Shown here piece after piece: positions 11,871 to 25,489 of a stretch of DNA of 64,000 nucleotides (position 1 is the first letter of the stretch; every line of letters begins with the position of its first letter). The DNA comes from Sialis fuliginosa (taxonomy: Eukaryota; Arthropoda; Insecta; Megaloptera; Sialidae), in contig OY540812.1 in the NCBI GenBank assembly GCA_961205875.1, positions 3,472,001-3,536,000 on the forward strand, in the 5' to 3' direction. Made by a program: the position numbers and the translations under genes. A model generated the notes under the pieces. The model was not told where the DNA came from. It saw nothing but the letters and a program-made list of their open reading frames with translations, and searched no databases.

Positions 11871-13029
11871 TTTCAAGTTTTGGGGAGTTTTTCAAAATTT
11901 ATACCTATAAATTTTTGAAAAAATATTTTTGACGTTTCGTCTTCAAAAAAAGATATTATCCTGGGGGATATTAAAATTTTCAACAAATGAAAACTATAAC
12001 GTTCTTTAGATACATAGTGTTTACAAAATTCTTGTGGTGTTCCGGAGAAAATTTTGCTAGGGAGTTTTCAGGAAATATACATCTGGATATGTTTTAATCA
12101 CTGTTTAAATTTGGCACCTCATACATTTTCCTTTATTTCCTGGGCTATCAAGCTTTAAAACAAAAATAAAAAAATACTTAAAAATATTGAAAATTTTTAG
12201 TTTTAAACTTAAGTGTATAAATAGTTTTATAATATATCTTTTGGAAAGATATAGGACTCGTAAGATACTATCTAGCATTGTTACCATTGTTCTCCGTTAT
12301 GGCATCGTCATTTTAAAATGAATATCGATTATTTGGAATTATAAAATTAATTAATAATAAAATTGTCTTTAAAAGTATTTCAATGATAATTTATTTACAG
12401 AAAAATATCTGTTGACAATTTCATCTTTCTTATAGACCAAATTGATAAAATATGCCCTCATTATGTTTTGGTAACAGTTTTGTATTTAAGTTTAAAATCA
12501 ATTAATAAAAATTATTAATTTTAATCTATATATATGGTAATTATTATACCTACATTAAAGTATATAGTATCATAAAAACATAAATTTATGGGATACACAT
12601 TTTGAAAACTACTATTGCATTAAACATAGTAAATATTCGTATATATATATATGTATATATAAACACATTATGATCAGCAATAAAATTTATCAAATAACTG
12701 CATTTCATCTGGAATAGAAAAATCTCAATAAGATAAACAACAAAATATACTTACGTGCAGTACAAATGCACATATTGCTTACCGATGTATTTCTGTGTTT
12801 ATCTTTCCCCACATATCTTCTGTCAACTTCATATTATTTACAGAATATTGTCACAAGAACATATTGTATATGCTGAAGCAATTGCATGAGTAACTTTATC
12901 ACCTAAGATTCTTGATACAAACATTGCTTGTATTGTTTTTATGATGTACAAAATGGACGATTCGATTGGTTTTATGATTTATGTATTATTAGATAGAGAT
13001 TTAAATTCTTTAAATGTTCAGGTATATTG
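11871..13029. other. AT-rich DNA, no definable feature
   Basis: Long A/T runs and a (TA)n tract near 12640-12660. No repeat partner or coding signal recognised. Confidence 0.5.
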
Positions 13030-13061
13030 CACACCCCAAGCAAGCTATGGCTTGGAGTGTG
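13030..13061. other. Hairpin with 12-bp arms
   Basis: CACACCCCAAGC (13030-13041) pairs with GCTTGGAGTGTG (13050-13061) with one mismatch and an 8-base loop. In DNA this AT-rich it is unusual; it may be the hairpin near the end of a mobile element. Confidence 0.5.
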
Positions 13062-14210
13062 TTCTATTCCCGTCCTATTTTTTTTCTCGTATGTACATGG
13101 ATTAAATTAGTAATATATCTTAAATTTATTTAGTAACCCACTTAAAAGCTAACATTTTCTGAAAGAGAACATATTTACTTAGTTTAATATCGATTGGTTT
13201 TCATTTTTTCTTATAAAAATATAAACAAAGTTCAATTTGTCGTGAAATTTAAATTTTTAAGTGACGGCAACATACTACAGGTCGCAAAACGTAATAAATT
13301 AACAGAAATCATTTTGAATTCACTTAATCTATTATCAGAATAGAACCATATTGAAACTCAGCCAAATTGGATAACTAGAGGTTAGAAAATTTTCAGTTTA
13401 CTAAAACGGAAAATTATATTTCTGAAAAAAGATACTGTGAAATATTTAGTTACTCTGATAGTTAAAAAAATATCCGCAGAGAAGCGCCACAGTAGCTGTG
13501 CAACTGACATATAATAATCTGTTGTATTTTTTAATTATATTTTTTTCTGACTTACGAGACACTATATGTGTGTTTATTAAAGATGAGAAAAATGAACTTT
13601 TTTAGTGCCTTAAGTCATTCGAACTGATTCAGTAAAAAGATTCGTTCTTACTAAATCATTCAAGAGAAATTTGTTCGATTTTTAAGAAATATGACATTTA
13701 CATTGTTTTGAATGTAAAAAAATTGGGGAAACCAAACATCAAAATGTTGACTGCTAGCACCTCTAGCGGCTATTTTAGAAATCTCATTCGCATTAAATAT
13801 ACTACGGAAATTTTAAAAGTTTTTTGTTTTTCATGAAGAATTCGTCATAATATATAACATAAATAAAATAATGGTAAATAAACCTGCATATAAAAATAAT
13901 AACTATTGTAATAAGAAATATAGATGTAAAAAAAATCTACATAGAGACTTCAATGTTTACAATTGGATAATATCATTTTATACTTGATAATAATTATTTA
14001 TACAACCATCCAATTGTGCAATGGTATATATTAATTTGAAATACAATGTTCTATACCGGTGAATGATTGATTGGGTGATATTAATGCATACAGTCAGTGG
14101 CGCACCAAGTTAAATAATACAATATTTAAATATAATATAAGACACTCATAGATACAATAAATCCTTGTTATTAGGGTATTATTTAGGGTAAAAATGAAAA
14201 GCAAAAATGA

Positions 14211-14345
14211 TGTATGTGTTTGCCCGAAGTAATCTCGAAAACTACTGAACCGATTTTGATGAAACCTGCACCAAAATGTTTCTTGAAATCTCAGAAGTAA
14301 TATAGGATACATATCATCACGCTATCACTGAAAACAGCTGATCAG
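14211..14345 (+). repeat. Dispersed repeat family H fragment
   Basis: AAACTACTGAACCGATTTTG, ACCTGCACCAAAATGTTTCT and TTGAAATCTCAGAAGTAATA match 8800-8995 in order. Confidence 0.5.
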
Positions 14346-14767
14346 TGAATATTTCTATTTTTAAACACGCAATCTAAAATCAAAAACTTTAAAATATAAT
14401 AAATAAATTAAAATTCGTTGATATGATACGTCACTGATCTATAGGATAAGTAAAATATAATTTTTGTAATACAGATACGGAAAATGATGTGAGACATCCT
14501 TGAGGCGATCAAGTGGCCAATGCATTTGCATTTTGTTGCAGTTATATTACTCTTGTTGTACCGCGATGTATGTTTTTCAAAGTTATTTAGATTTTTCTAC
14601 ACGGTGAATGAAATGTCTCGTGGTGAAGATATTTATACAAATTAATAAAACATGAGTAACAGTTGTGCTGGAAATGCTTTCTTTACAATATTATGATATT
14701 TGTTTTACTTACATAAGAGCAGCTTCATATAATAATATATACCTTTATTTTTAACTGACAATTTTTG

Positions 14768-15017
14768 AGGAAGCGTCCATTAAATACGTAATTTTCGACC
14801 CCCCTGCCCCTTCTAAGGATCTGTAAGTATAATTTGACCCCTCCTTCTACCCTTACTAAGGTTTTTTAAAAATATATAATAGTAGTGGCATTGTACATTG
14901 ATTAAAAAAATTACATTGAATTAATATACGAAAAAGTAAAATTGGTGAAAAAAAATTACGTAAGTAATGTTTTATACCCCCCCCCCTCACATATGTACTT
15001 TTACGTAATTAATTTAC
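14768..15017. mobile_element. C-rich DNA transposon remnant, family K
   Basis: The left end GAAGCGTCCATTAAATACGT...ACCCCCCTGCCCC and the right end CCCCCCCCTCACA...TTTTACGTAATTAAT form imperfect inverted repeats of the form 'CCATAAATTACGTAA plus C-run'. Related ends lie at 17711-18202, 33971-34453 and 54640-54768. Confidence 0.6.
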
Positions 15018-15594
15018 CACAAATTATGTTTCATATTTAAAAGAAAATAATTTTTTTAAATATTGAATTATCGTTTTTTATGGAATTAATTCGTATGGCT
15101 TCTGAACAGTTTAAGTAAAAGTCTTACATGTTTATTAAATAACGTATCTATATGGAATTTATGTGCATATGGTATGCTTAGTTATGTATATATCATAAGC
15201 AGAATATATAAAAAAAGGAAGGGTTCATATTGAATATAATTTCTATATAATCCAGCCAGCACATAACCTGACAGGTATGTTAATGTCTCTATTCATCATA
15301 TACGTACATATAATATGTGTAATAGGGGGGTTATGTACACGCAATCACAAAAAGATTCATAAAGTAATATGGCTGTCGCTTTATTGTGTTCAAGAAAGAA
15401 TGGTTCGAATGAGAAAGGTTAAAAAATGGAACCGTCCATATTTGATTTTTTATAAACGTCATTTTTACTTTCTTATACTACATATATGTATATGAAATAT
15501 ACATACCTATATTATAAGTATCTATCTATAAGTAAAGGCGATTTTTTTCGAATTATCAATTTTCACCATCCATTCTGACTATTTTTTTCGTCAT

Positions 15595-16045
15595 GATGTC
15601 TGTCTGTAAAAGCTGTAACTCAAATACGACAGATCGTAGAAGGGTGAAATTTTATATTTAAGATTTTTATCTGGGAAGAAAACCTCTTATTTTTGAAAAT
15701 TTGAATTTTTCGAATTACTTTTGAAACGGTGCTAAAAATTGTAGGTAATATTATTATCTATGTATTATATTTAATGTTCTTATCATTTAAAAAAATGGGA
15801 CTTTCTTATACGTATTATAGATATTGAATAGTGTTAGTGTTTGCCGTAGGTACCATGGGACTTTCTTATACGTAATCCTGTGGGTGATTCCAATTAATTA
15901 TTAAAAAAAATTATTTCTGGTTAAATCATAAATACTAGAAAAAAAGTATGGGGAATAAATTATAGATAATAACATACTCGACATTTTTTGTATTACAAAA
16001 ATAATTCGTAAAAACCTCGTGGCTCCCATGGCAGATATTTAAAAA
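15595..16045 (+). repeat. Dispersed repeat family F copy
   Basis: AACTCAAATACGACAGATCG, GGTGAAATTTTATATTTAAG, two copies of ATGGGACTTTCTTATACGTA (15794 and 15855) and CCTCGTGGCTCCCATGGCAG near 16018-16037. The same blocks are found at 60090-60740 and, more worn, at 48040-48260 and 48643-48690. Confidence 0.7.
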
Positions 16046-16621
16046 TATATATGCAAGGCAATATTTATTGTTATTATTAAAATAAAATTTACACATAATA
16101 TTTCTGCCACAGAACGAATGAAAAATAATGTACGCTAAATAAGATAATTTATTACAAAAATAAAAACCATAATTCCGTCAGTAATAAATATAATTTCTTT
16201 ACCTCATGTTTCATTAAAATGCACTTAACATATTTTTCATTTCTATACAGTACAAGCAATATTTTAAAAATGTAACTAGCGAGTGTCATGGACCTCGCGT
16301 ATGTAACATTTATCATAAAGCATATGTGAAATATTTGGTGTAACTAATTAGATTCGTAAGTGTCATTTTATTAATATCTGTCTCATTTAAAACTCTTTGG
16401 GAGCAGTCATTTATAAAAACATTATTAGCTCTGATGAGGTGGGCGGTACGAGAAGGTACTTAATTTTCTCTTAAATGACTTAAGAAACAGGTGTCTTTCT
16501 TTTTTTTCTTCTGCTTTAATATTATTTCATTTTTAATTGATATTAAAGTTATGAGTTTGTTTATTTTTTGTATTAATTAAATAATAAAAATACCTAATCA
16601 TTTTTTAATTTTTTTACAAAT

Positions 16622-17015
16622 CAGGGCTTCGAACCGTTATTTTTTTCGTTTCGGTTTTCGTTCCGGTTCGAGCAAAAAAATATATTTCGGTTCGGTTCCG
16701 GTTTTCGTTCCGCAAAAAATAACGGTTTTCCGGTTTTTTCGGTTTTCGGTTCAGCTCCGAGTGATTAATTTAAAAAAAATTATTTGTATTAAAAAAATTT
16801 TTTCTACCATAATTTAGAATATTTTATGGTACTTGTATGATAGTCCGAACGACAATTGAAGTGGGAAATAAGATCATGTTAACGCGCGTATTTTAACATG
16901 TACTGAACCGTAAAAACTGATATTTTTATTTCGGTCTGTTCCGGTTTTCGTTCCGGCAAAAAATAACGGTTTTTCCGGTTTTTGGTTTTCGGTTCAGTTC
17001 CGGTTCGAAGCCCTG
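16622..17015. mobile_element. hAT-type MITE with CGGTTC repeats and perfect 8-bp target duplication
   Basis: The ends are CAGGGCTTCGAACCG and its inverse CGGTTCGAAGCCCTG. Exact 8-bp flanks TTACAAAT lie at 16614-16621 and 17016-17023. The interior next to both ends is made of GGTTCGGTTCCGGTTTTCGT-type repeats. Length is 394 bp with no transposase. Confidence 0.92.
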
Positions 17016-17710
17016 TTACAAATGTTTATAGATAAATAAACAAGTAATTTATTGGTTCTCTCACCTGATTCTTATAGTATAATTTTTTTAAATTGGCTAT
17101 CGAAAAAAAGTCCGAATATTTTTACATATTTAAAAAAACAATAAATAAATTGTATAATTACATATATTCCTGATAAAATATGTAACGAGAACTACTTTGT
17201 TTTATACTTTAGAATGTGCGTGCATAAACTTTTAATAATTTGTTTATCTAAATTGGAAATTGTTGTTACTGTTTTTATTAATGTCTTTTCATAATTTATT
17301 GCACGTTTTTTCCACATGTATAATTACTATTTATTGTGATAATCGTGTGCAAAATAACCTCACGCAGAATACAATTAAAACATACGGTTTTAAAGCGTGA
17401 AGCGTAATTAAACGTATAATACAGATATTAATAATATTGTACTATATGTATTTAACGTAAGGGACATGCATACACAGAGAGAGAAGCATTTTACATTGGT
17501 GCAGTTACATAAATAACAAAGTAAATAAAAACACGCAAAATAATTAATCACAACTACCAGACACTAGTCAGCTATGAGATATGTGCATGCAGTGCCGTAG
17601 GTTACATTTTTTATTGTTATATAATATATAGTTTGATATTAATATTATACAAATATAGAAAACCCCATGTAATTCTTGGACAATACCATTTTCCCCTATT
17701 ATAAACAATT

Positions 17711-18202
17711 AAAATTTTGATAAACTAACAAATAAGTTGAATAGTTAATATCTCAGCTTGGCGCGATCCTACAGACTCAATTTTTTTTTAAATGTAGCTT
17801 ACACTATTATCTTTAAGAGTATCACGCACTTAAAGACCCTCGCGACCTCCTTCCCTTTTTAAAAACAAATTAAAACTCATAAACTAACGAAGAAGTAAAT
17901 TGAATAGTTAATATCTCAGCTTGGCGCGATCCTACAGACTCAATTTTTTTTAAATGTAGCTTACACTATTATCTTTAAGAGTATCACGCACTTAAAGACC
18001 GTCGCGACCTCCTTCCCTTTTTAAAAACAAATTAAAACTCATAAACTAACGAAGAAGTAAATTGAATAGTTAATATCTCAGCTTGGCGCAATCCTACAGA
18101 CTCAAATTAAATTAAATTTTAATTCCCTTCCCACCCCTTGTCACAATTCGTCGACCCCCTCCCCCCCCTTAACGTGTGATAAATTTATGAATGTCCCCAT
18201 AC
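17711..18202. mobile_element. Family K element with internal 162-bp tandem units
   Basis: Two full units (17711-17871, 17872-18033) and a partial third (18034-18107) share CTCAGCTTGGCGCGATCCTA and CACGCACTTAAAGACC. The right part (18108-18202) is the C-rich GTCGACCCCCTCCCC...TAAATTTATGAATGTCCCC end of family K. Confidence 0.7.
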
Positions 18203-18739
18203 ATATTTTACGATGGATGTAAAATTGTTTAGAATCACTGATATGACAGTATGAGAATTTTACACCGACGCAATGAGGTGCATTTTTTAACCCGGTCATT
18301 TATCACGATATCATTCCATCCACTTAACTCATAACTTTATTATGGCATGAGGTATGCGCCATCTACACACCAATTTGCATAACTACGAGACAAATGCGTG
18401 TCATATACAGCCGTCACACGCATATGTACTTACACTATTATATAGATACAGTGGTGTAGATAACGTGGAATAGTAAACTAACTATTTTTAATTGTAGGGA
18501 AATTATAAATTTGTACTGCAATTTGATTTGATATTTTTTTTGTTTTTATTGTTCAATTTATAATTTAAATTTTTACGGACTATTGATCGATCATACTCTA
18601 CTTTCTCTGATTGAGTTGACTTTTGAATTTTAGTTAAAAATTCAGTCATAGGGTGATTCAATTGAAATGCGACAAAGCGACAGAATCATTTTGCTCAATT
18701 TGATTGAAATTTAAAGTTATTCGGTTGTTAATTAACTCT

Positions 18740-19155
18740 TTGACCCCAAAATATTTCTTTTTTCAAGATATCTCAAGTACGACACATGTTACGTGAAAAT
18801 TTTATAGAATATTTTTTGTAGAGCATTAAATTTCTTATAATATGGGTCTACAACGTTTGTTGTAAAATATTCCCTTACAAAGATTTATCTCAATTTGTTT
18901 TAAAAATTCGTGTTTTGTTTTTCTAGATTGATATAAATGTCAAAAAAATTAAAATATACCAAAAAATAATCAGATGTGTCTTGAGAAAAATTTCTAACTA
19001 ATATTTTTTAGTAAAATTGTATAAAAATTAAATGGTTAACCAATTCCAGGCAATTTATCTCAACTTTATCGGTTTTGTTCAATAATTAACTACCTTTGGT
19101 GAATTTAGCACGAGGAAGCACTGTGCATTTACTTGACAGATGTTTTTAAAACAGC
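18740..19155 (+). repeat. Dispersed repeat family D, long 3' portion
   Basis: It contains CTACAACGTTTGTTGTAAAA, TAAATGGTTAACCAATTC and the 3' end GAGGAAGCACTGTGCATTTA followed by CTTGACAGATGTTTTT, all shared with the 25.5-kb copy. Confidence 0.6.
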
Positions 19156-19459
19156 GATAATTTTTTCGATATCTACATTGATTCTAGAAAAAAAAATTTG
19201 CTGAGGTTTCCCAAGAACTGTTATGGTATAAAAATTTTACCAGAAATGCCACAGTTCGTTAACGTAAAAATCATTATCGTAAATGAAAAATACAATATAA
19301 TAGATTATATCTAATTTTAATTTGGAAAAGATTATTTTTAACGCACGCATTACAAATGTCTCGCATCCCTACAACACATATATACACAAATGAAAGAATA
19401 CAGTAAGGTTTTTGTTTACTAGTTAATGTGAGGTGTATCTATTTATAGGCTTTTTTCAT

Positions 19460-19545
19460 GTACCGTCTGGCTGTGTGTGAGCCCCCCCCCCCCCCCCCTA
19501 ACCCCGCGCGGAGATTCGCGCGGACACGATCGATGTCAAGTTCTG
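19460..19545. repeat. Poly-C tract followed by a CpG-rich hairpin
   Basis: A run of about 17 C is followed by CCGCGCGGAGATTCGCGCGG, which can fold on itself. It encodes a frame with a proline run that is almost certainly not real. Confidence 0.6.
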
Positions 19546-19721
19546 CCGACTACGAATTTGTAATTAAGTACTACAGAATACCTACACTTTGTTTTAAATG
19601 TTATTTTACTCTGTTTGTTGCTTTCTTGATTGAAGTTTACCATAAGTAAACTGATATATTAGTACAGAGCTTGAAACGAGATGTCGAATGGATAATAAAA
19701 ACGAATTTAAAGATAGTGTTA

Positions 19722-19817
19722 TGTCCGGTATTATAAAGGAGCTAGCAAATTTGCTAGCTAGCAAGCACTCTCAAATGAGGTACTTATCAAACTTATATGA
19801 CACTTCTCTTTGAGTTT
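19722..19817 (-). mobile_element. MITE family A, truncated copy
   Basis: Only the left terminal portion is present, from TGTCCGGTATTATAAAGGA to the region matching ACTTATATGACAGTTCTTT in the full copies. The right part is replaced by unrelated AT-rich DNA. Confidence 0.75.
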
Positions 19818-20471
19818 TTAACAGATATTTGCAAACGCAAAGTAGATACTTGCATTTACAACAGAATATTTGATTTTTTATTATTTATCTCATCTCAAAA
19901 ATAAAATAAAAATGTTTTGGTCGGTTTTAATATAAAAAAAAATTATATACTGTAGTCTGTAGATGTTACTCAAATACATATTATAAAAATCAAACCTTAA
20001 AAGAAAAAAATATTAACTTTCCTTATCGAAATATGGTTGCATATTTATAGTATAAATATTTCCACAATAAATTAATTTATACCAAATTGTATATAATATT
20101 ATATGCAACAAACACGAGAAATATATATTAAGACATAAATCAGTTTCCTGAGATTAAATAAGGGCTATAGTTTGACATAATATTGATATATTAATGCATG
20201 CACGTTGTATTGAAAACATAAATAATTATAGTTATATTACCATCTCTGTGTCTAATTTAAATAATTCAGCTTTTATATATAACTAACTGATCTGACATTT
20301 AAATCACAGCATACGTGTGTGTGTGTATGAACCCCCTCTTATTGTGAACATCTGTCTGTTTTAGTTGAACCAGAGCATCGATTTGTTAGTTACCCCTTAC
20401 AATATAGTCACATTCTGATTGTTTAACATGAGCAAATAATTTTATTAGATATGTTTGTTTATATAGTATTA

Positions 20472-22124
20472 AGCATTGGAATCTTAGAAACTACGGACGG
20501 TAGCGGAATCCGTCACCGTTTCGACGGAGTCCGCCACAGTTTTTTTTTGTCTTGAGAAAAATTTCTATTGTGAATTTTTATAAACAAACCCGGCTGGCAG
20601 TACGTGAGTGTCGACCAAATAAATAATACATGTAGTGCACCAAATAAATAATACAGAAAAAATTAATTTCGTGTTTCCATGATTTCGCTTGTAATTATTA
20701 TTCAATTTGTTTGAAAAAACAATTAATTAAGAACAAAGTATAGTATATAATTTATATTTCGACGTTCTTAGTTTACTTTTTATTAAATATGACTTAAAAA
20801 TTGAATATAAACGATGTAATGTTTTTTTTATTAAATTACAATTTTACATATATTTTTATTTCGATTTAATCTATTTTCTAATAAATCTAGTTCTGTTAAT
20901 GTTAATTTGCAATGTAAGCTTTATGTACAAGGTTAAATATTATTTTACATAATGGTCGCACTTGTAATTTTTAAAATGTGAAATTCACAGTACAATTATA
21001 TAAAATTTCAAAATAACGTATCAAGCTTCGAACATATCGGTATTTTTGTACATATATGTATTATACACATCATATATGTACATACATACGAGTACATCAT
21101 ACATATCAGAGTTGGGCATTCAATCGTAAAAACAAATAAAAATTAACAAATAAACTGCATTTCTTATTTAAAACTAACGATTAATAATATAGTTATTTGT
21201 AATTGCGAATTATCACAATTAACAATTGATTAATTGTTAATTTCAGATTTAATTAAAATAAAAAAGAACGACTATCACAATCATATATATATTTCAATTC
21301 GCCTTATTAATCAGAAAAAAAGAACTTATTAATCAGAAAATATGCTCGTAATGTTTTGGCATGGAATGGTTAACACGAGTATGCACAGAAAGACGCGCGT
21401 GCGACTATTTCTGTGCGAGTGAGAAAAGATTGTCTGCACTATAGAGTGTTGTATCTGAACTTCTCTCTCGGCTGACTATATAGGTATATTTGGTATATAT
21501 GATCACAATACAACATACACGCAACATAGTTGAATCAGCTGTAAAGATTTTGTACTTTTGCGTGTTACAATGGTTTTATTAGGTATATAAGAATTTAAAA
21601 TTAATATCTTTTTAAATAAAATATTGAATAGAAAAATCGAAGTTTGTAGTAATGTTGATCGATATAATTAAATCAACAATTTAAATTAAATAAATGGTAT
21701 AGGTAATAAACTAAGGCATGTATTTGTTGTGTATAATTACACTTTTCTAATAAAATTAAATATGTAAATAATAAAAATAATTGTATTGTGATATTAGTTA
21801 TTAGTTACTAATCTAAAAATGTATAATGAATTGTGTATTGAATAATTACGACAGGTTATCGAGTGCAAAAAATTTACATAAAATCAAATCTTTCGGATTC
21901 GGAGGTCACCGTTTTTTGTAAAGTCACAGTCTAATTGATTTGTACAGCTTTGAATGAGCGACGTCATGTCATCCGTTTCTCTAAGGTGCCAGGAACGCGT
22001 TTTTTTGTTAGAAACGCCGTTGCGTTATGACGGATTGTAAAGTGCCACTTGTATTGGAATCGCATATAATAGATTTATTAAAGTCGTAGCGGTGACGGAC
22101 ACCGTTCTCTAAGATTCCAATGCT
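20472..22124. mobile_element. 1.65-kb non-autonomous DNA transposon with TTA target duplication
   Basis: The ends are AGCATTGGAATCTTAGAAAC and, inverted, AGCATTGGAATCTTAGAGAA, followed on both sides by CCGTCACCG-type sequence. TTA flanks lie at 20469-20471 and 22125-22127; 3-bp TWA duplications are typical of PIF/Harbinger. The interior is AT-rich without a transposase frame and carries a CAGAGTTGGGCATTCAATCG hAT-like end at about 21107. This element joins two GC-richer patches otherwise 1.4 kb apart. Confidence 0.75.
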
Positions 22125-22165
22125 TTAATGTTCATAATCAACGTTTTGTTACATATTTTATTAAG

Positions 22166-22245
22166 TATACACTGGTAGAAACGTTCAAGAAATCCATGTT
22201 TTTTATATTATAACAAAAACGATATTTTCTTAATATAGGTAAGGA
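22166..22245 (+). mobile_element. Family G MITE, single end
   Basis: ACACTGGTAGAAACGTTCAA then ATATTTTCTTAATATA matches the left half of the palindromic element at 44842-45081. Confidence 0.55.
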
Positions 22246-23226
22246 TGTATGGCACGTACAGTCTGAGTCAAAAATAATGTAAATCTAGATGCAATGAACG
22301 GTCAAAATCAAATTATGAAATATTCACTTTAAATGCTTATAAGAAAGTCAAATTGGTTTAAATACTACATAAACTATAAAAATACTTTTACTTAAGATTT
22401 ATAAAGGAGTAACTTCTGCATATTAATATTTTATGAAAACCTCTACAAGGAAGGTTTTGGTGTATGATTTGTAGATATTAACCCGAGTAACACCGGGTCC
22501 AATGCGCTAGCAATATAAAAAACAAACATTTATTGGCATAAGTCAATTTTTTACCTGTGTATAATGTACTTATAACGCTATGGATCAAATATTAAATATT
22601 TTACCAAAAAACGTCCTTTATTTCATAATATGCAAAATAATGTAAATGAATATAAAAATTTTTCATTAATATTAGGCTGTGAATATATTTAAATACATTA
22701 AGTAAACAAAAATGTGACGCCCATATCAAATTTTATATAATTAATTATAATTTACACGTATTATAATACAATCAGTTATTAGAATATGTATACAATACCA
22801 TTAGTTTCGAATTAACATACATATAATAAATGTATAATTGATTTAAAGTGTTGAAGTAAGGTATGTACAAAATTAAGTATTTGCTAACGTAGCTTATTTT
22901 TTGTTTACAGTTTATATTAACATAATTTCCAATTCTTTATAATGTACACATATTTATTTGTATAATAAATTACGTATATGTTAAACGAATATGATAGGAA
23001 TCATATAAAATGAATAAAGTAATATTAATGAAAAAATCTTGCATTATTAAGATAAAAAATAACTTTTGATTTTTTCTTCTACATTTACTTTTTTAATTTT
23101 ATGAACTCTATTTTAATTTATTTATATTTTTGTGCTACAGTAACACTTTTTTTAAATTATTTAGTTTTATGTCAATAATGAATCCGGAAAAAAATTACAA
23201 TATTTCAAAAATTTAAATTTACTTTC

Positions 23227-23400
23227 ATCCATACTAATATTAAAAATGCGAAAGTAACTCTGTCTGTTTATTACCTTTTTACGGCTAAACCGCTGAACCG
23301 ATTTTGATGAAATTTGGCAGGGAGATAGATTACATCCTGAGGAAGGACATAGGCTAATTGTATTCCGAATCGAATATCGCGAAAAACAGCTAATTATCAA
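23227..23400 (+). mobile_element. Helitron-like repeat, 5' portion
   Basis: It starts TCCATACTAATATTAAAAAT and continues with CTCTGTCTGTTT, CGGCTAAACCGCTGAACCGA, AATTTGGCAGGGAGATAG and GAGGAAGGACATAGGCTA, the canonical order of this family (compare the full copy at 63405). The 3' end is not intact. Confidence 0.7.
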
Positions 23401-25489
23401 TATTTTTAGTTTATCACATATTGGATACATTAAAAGTTTTATGAGTGATTGAATACAGTAAAAATAATCCAGATTAGTTAATCAGTCGTTATCAAACCAT
23501 GATTAACGTTAATCCTTAACTTAACCCAATCGTGCCCAGCGTTACATAACAGAGCGCTTTTGTTAAGATTTTACGTTTGATGTAAGATTATTTTAATTCG
23601 AATAGGTTTGAAATCATACTTATTTTCGAGTATTGGACTTAATATATCAAAAATGCAATTACCAACGTTTTGGAATTTTAGTATACATAGATAGGTATAA
23701 ATTGATGACAGAAAAATCAGCAATATCGGTAACAAAAAAAAACCTCGGGAACGAATCACAAATTTTTGATTATTTTTTACTGTATATCTACATAATTTAT
23801 TATAACTTTAGTTAACGTTTAGACTTACCTGATGATTTTGCTAATAAAATATAAAAAAATGATATATGTTTCTTATGAAAATTGGACATCTTTATAAATT
23901 TTAATATATGGCCAACGAGTCAAAAAATATAAAAATACATATAAAAATATTGTCATCTAGATAATAAAAATAAACAAGTACGACATAAATATTTCTTTTT
24001 CTCAACGTGAATTGTTTGTTTTAAATTTAATGATGAGACAATCATTATACATACTTGACACAATTTTATGGGCTGGATTTTATTATAATTGCAAGTTTAT
24101 GACACTTCTGTCTTTGTGTCCGTTGACCAGAAAGATATTAAATGTTGAAGATATAATGATCTGTACGTTTGATAAAATATTTTTTTACTTTTTATGGAGC
24201 CATTCACACTGGAAATTCTGCAGCCAGAAATCATCACAATATGATGTTTTTTGTAAAGTGATACTTTTTGAAATTTATTGTAGGTAAATTTTTAATATTT
24301 TATTTATACCTATACGTGTATTATTTATGTATTTTTGTTTGTTTTTAATGTATTTGTCATATTAGGTTTCATAAAAAAAATAAACGAGTACTTGTGAAGG
24401 TTATTAATAATACATAATAATTTATTGTTATATGAAAGTTGAATGAGTTGTAGAAATTATTAACTTTTTATAATGATTCTATTTAAATAAATTGTATTAA
24501 AAGAACAATTTAATTATATACGCTTTTATTAATTTGTGCCATTACTAGAATAAATGAGCATTAAAATTATTATTTTTTGCATCAGTAACATTTTTTTTTG
24601 AAGTGAAACTTCTTTTGTTTTCATTAACTATGCGAATTAAATAAATAAAGTAAAAAACCGTATTGACACAAACGTAAACTGACTTGTACATATTCATCCA
24701 TCTCTCTCTTATACATTTACTCATCTCTCTCTCATGCATAACCGACGTAAAGTGACTTGCATATGCATACTTTCCTTAGCGTTTCATCTTTAAAACGTGT
24801 CGAATTTTAAAATCTGTCGAGGTCATTCCAATTCAAAATAAACATAAAATAATCGATTTATATTTTTTTCAATAGGTATGTAATTTAGGCCTAAATTATA
24901 TTTCGATTTCATATGAAAATAACAAGTTTTAGGTAAGTATGTTATACGAATTTATTGTGATGTATGTAACTAAAAATAATCAAAGATTACAAAAGTTCTA
25001 AAATAAGGTAATATCTTCCCCCTTTTAGTGTCGGACGTCAACTATAACAAAGATAATATATAAATAGACAATATTCTAAATTTGCATGGCTGAGAAAATC
25101 AAAATAAACCATTTTAATCACAACACTGATAAGCTTTTATATCCAGAATGTTTTAAAATTAGAACGTTCAAAGCATCACGGACACCCTTAATAAGATTAC
25201 AGATAAAGGGTTGTGGAGTAATCGTTGCGTAAAATAGCGACAGAGAAGGAGAACTATTGGAGTGAGATGGGTGAAATATATATATATATATATATTAAAA
25301 TATATAGTGTTGGGATATAATATGGCGGAACGTTGTAATAGGTTTGAGGATATTGTAAATTGAAATATTAATTGCTGGCTTCGTTGATTTATTTCGGAAT
25401 TGGTAATTAAATATTTATTACAAATTAAAGTGCAGTGATTATAATTTTATAAAGATGCTTTGTACACTCAGAAGCCATTTTGTTTATTG

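Noticed and set aside
19458..19649. Frame with a proline run
   Set aside because: The prolines come from a poly-C tract; the rest has no coding character.
23167..23430. 87-codon minus-strand frame
   Set aside because: It is the reverse complement of a Helitron-like repeat; the same peptide-like string appears wherever that repeat is inverted.
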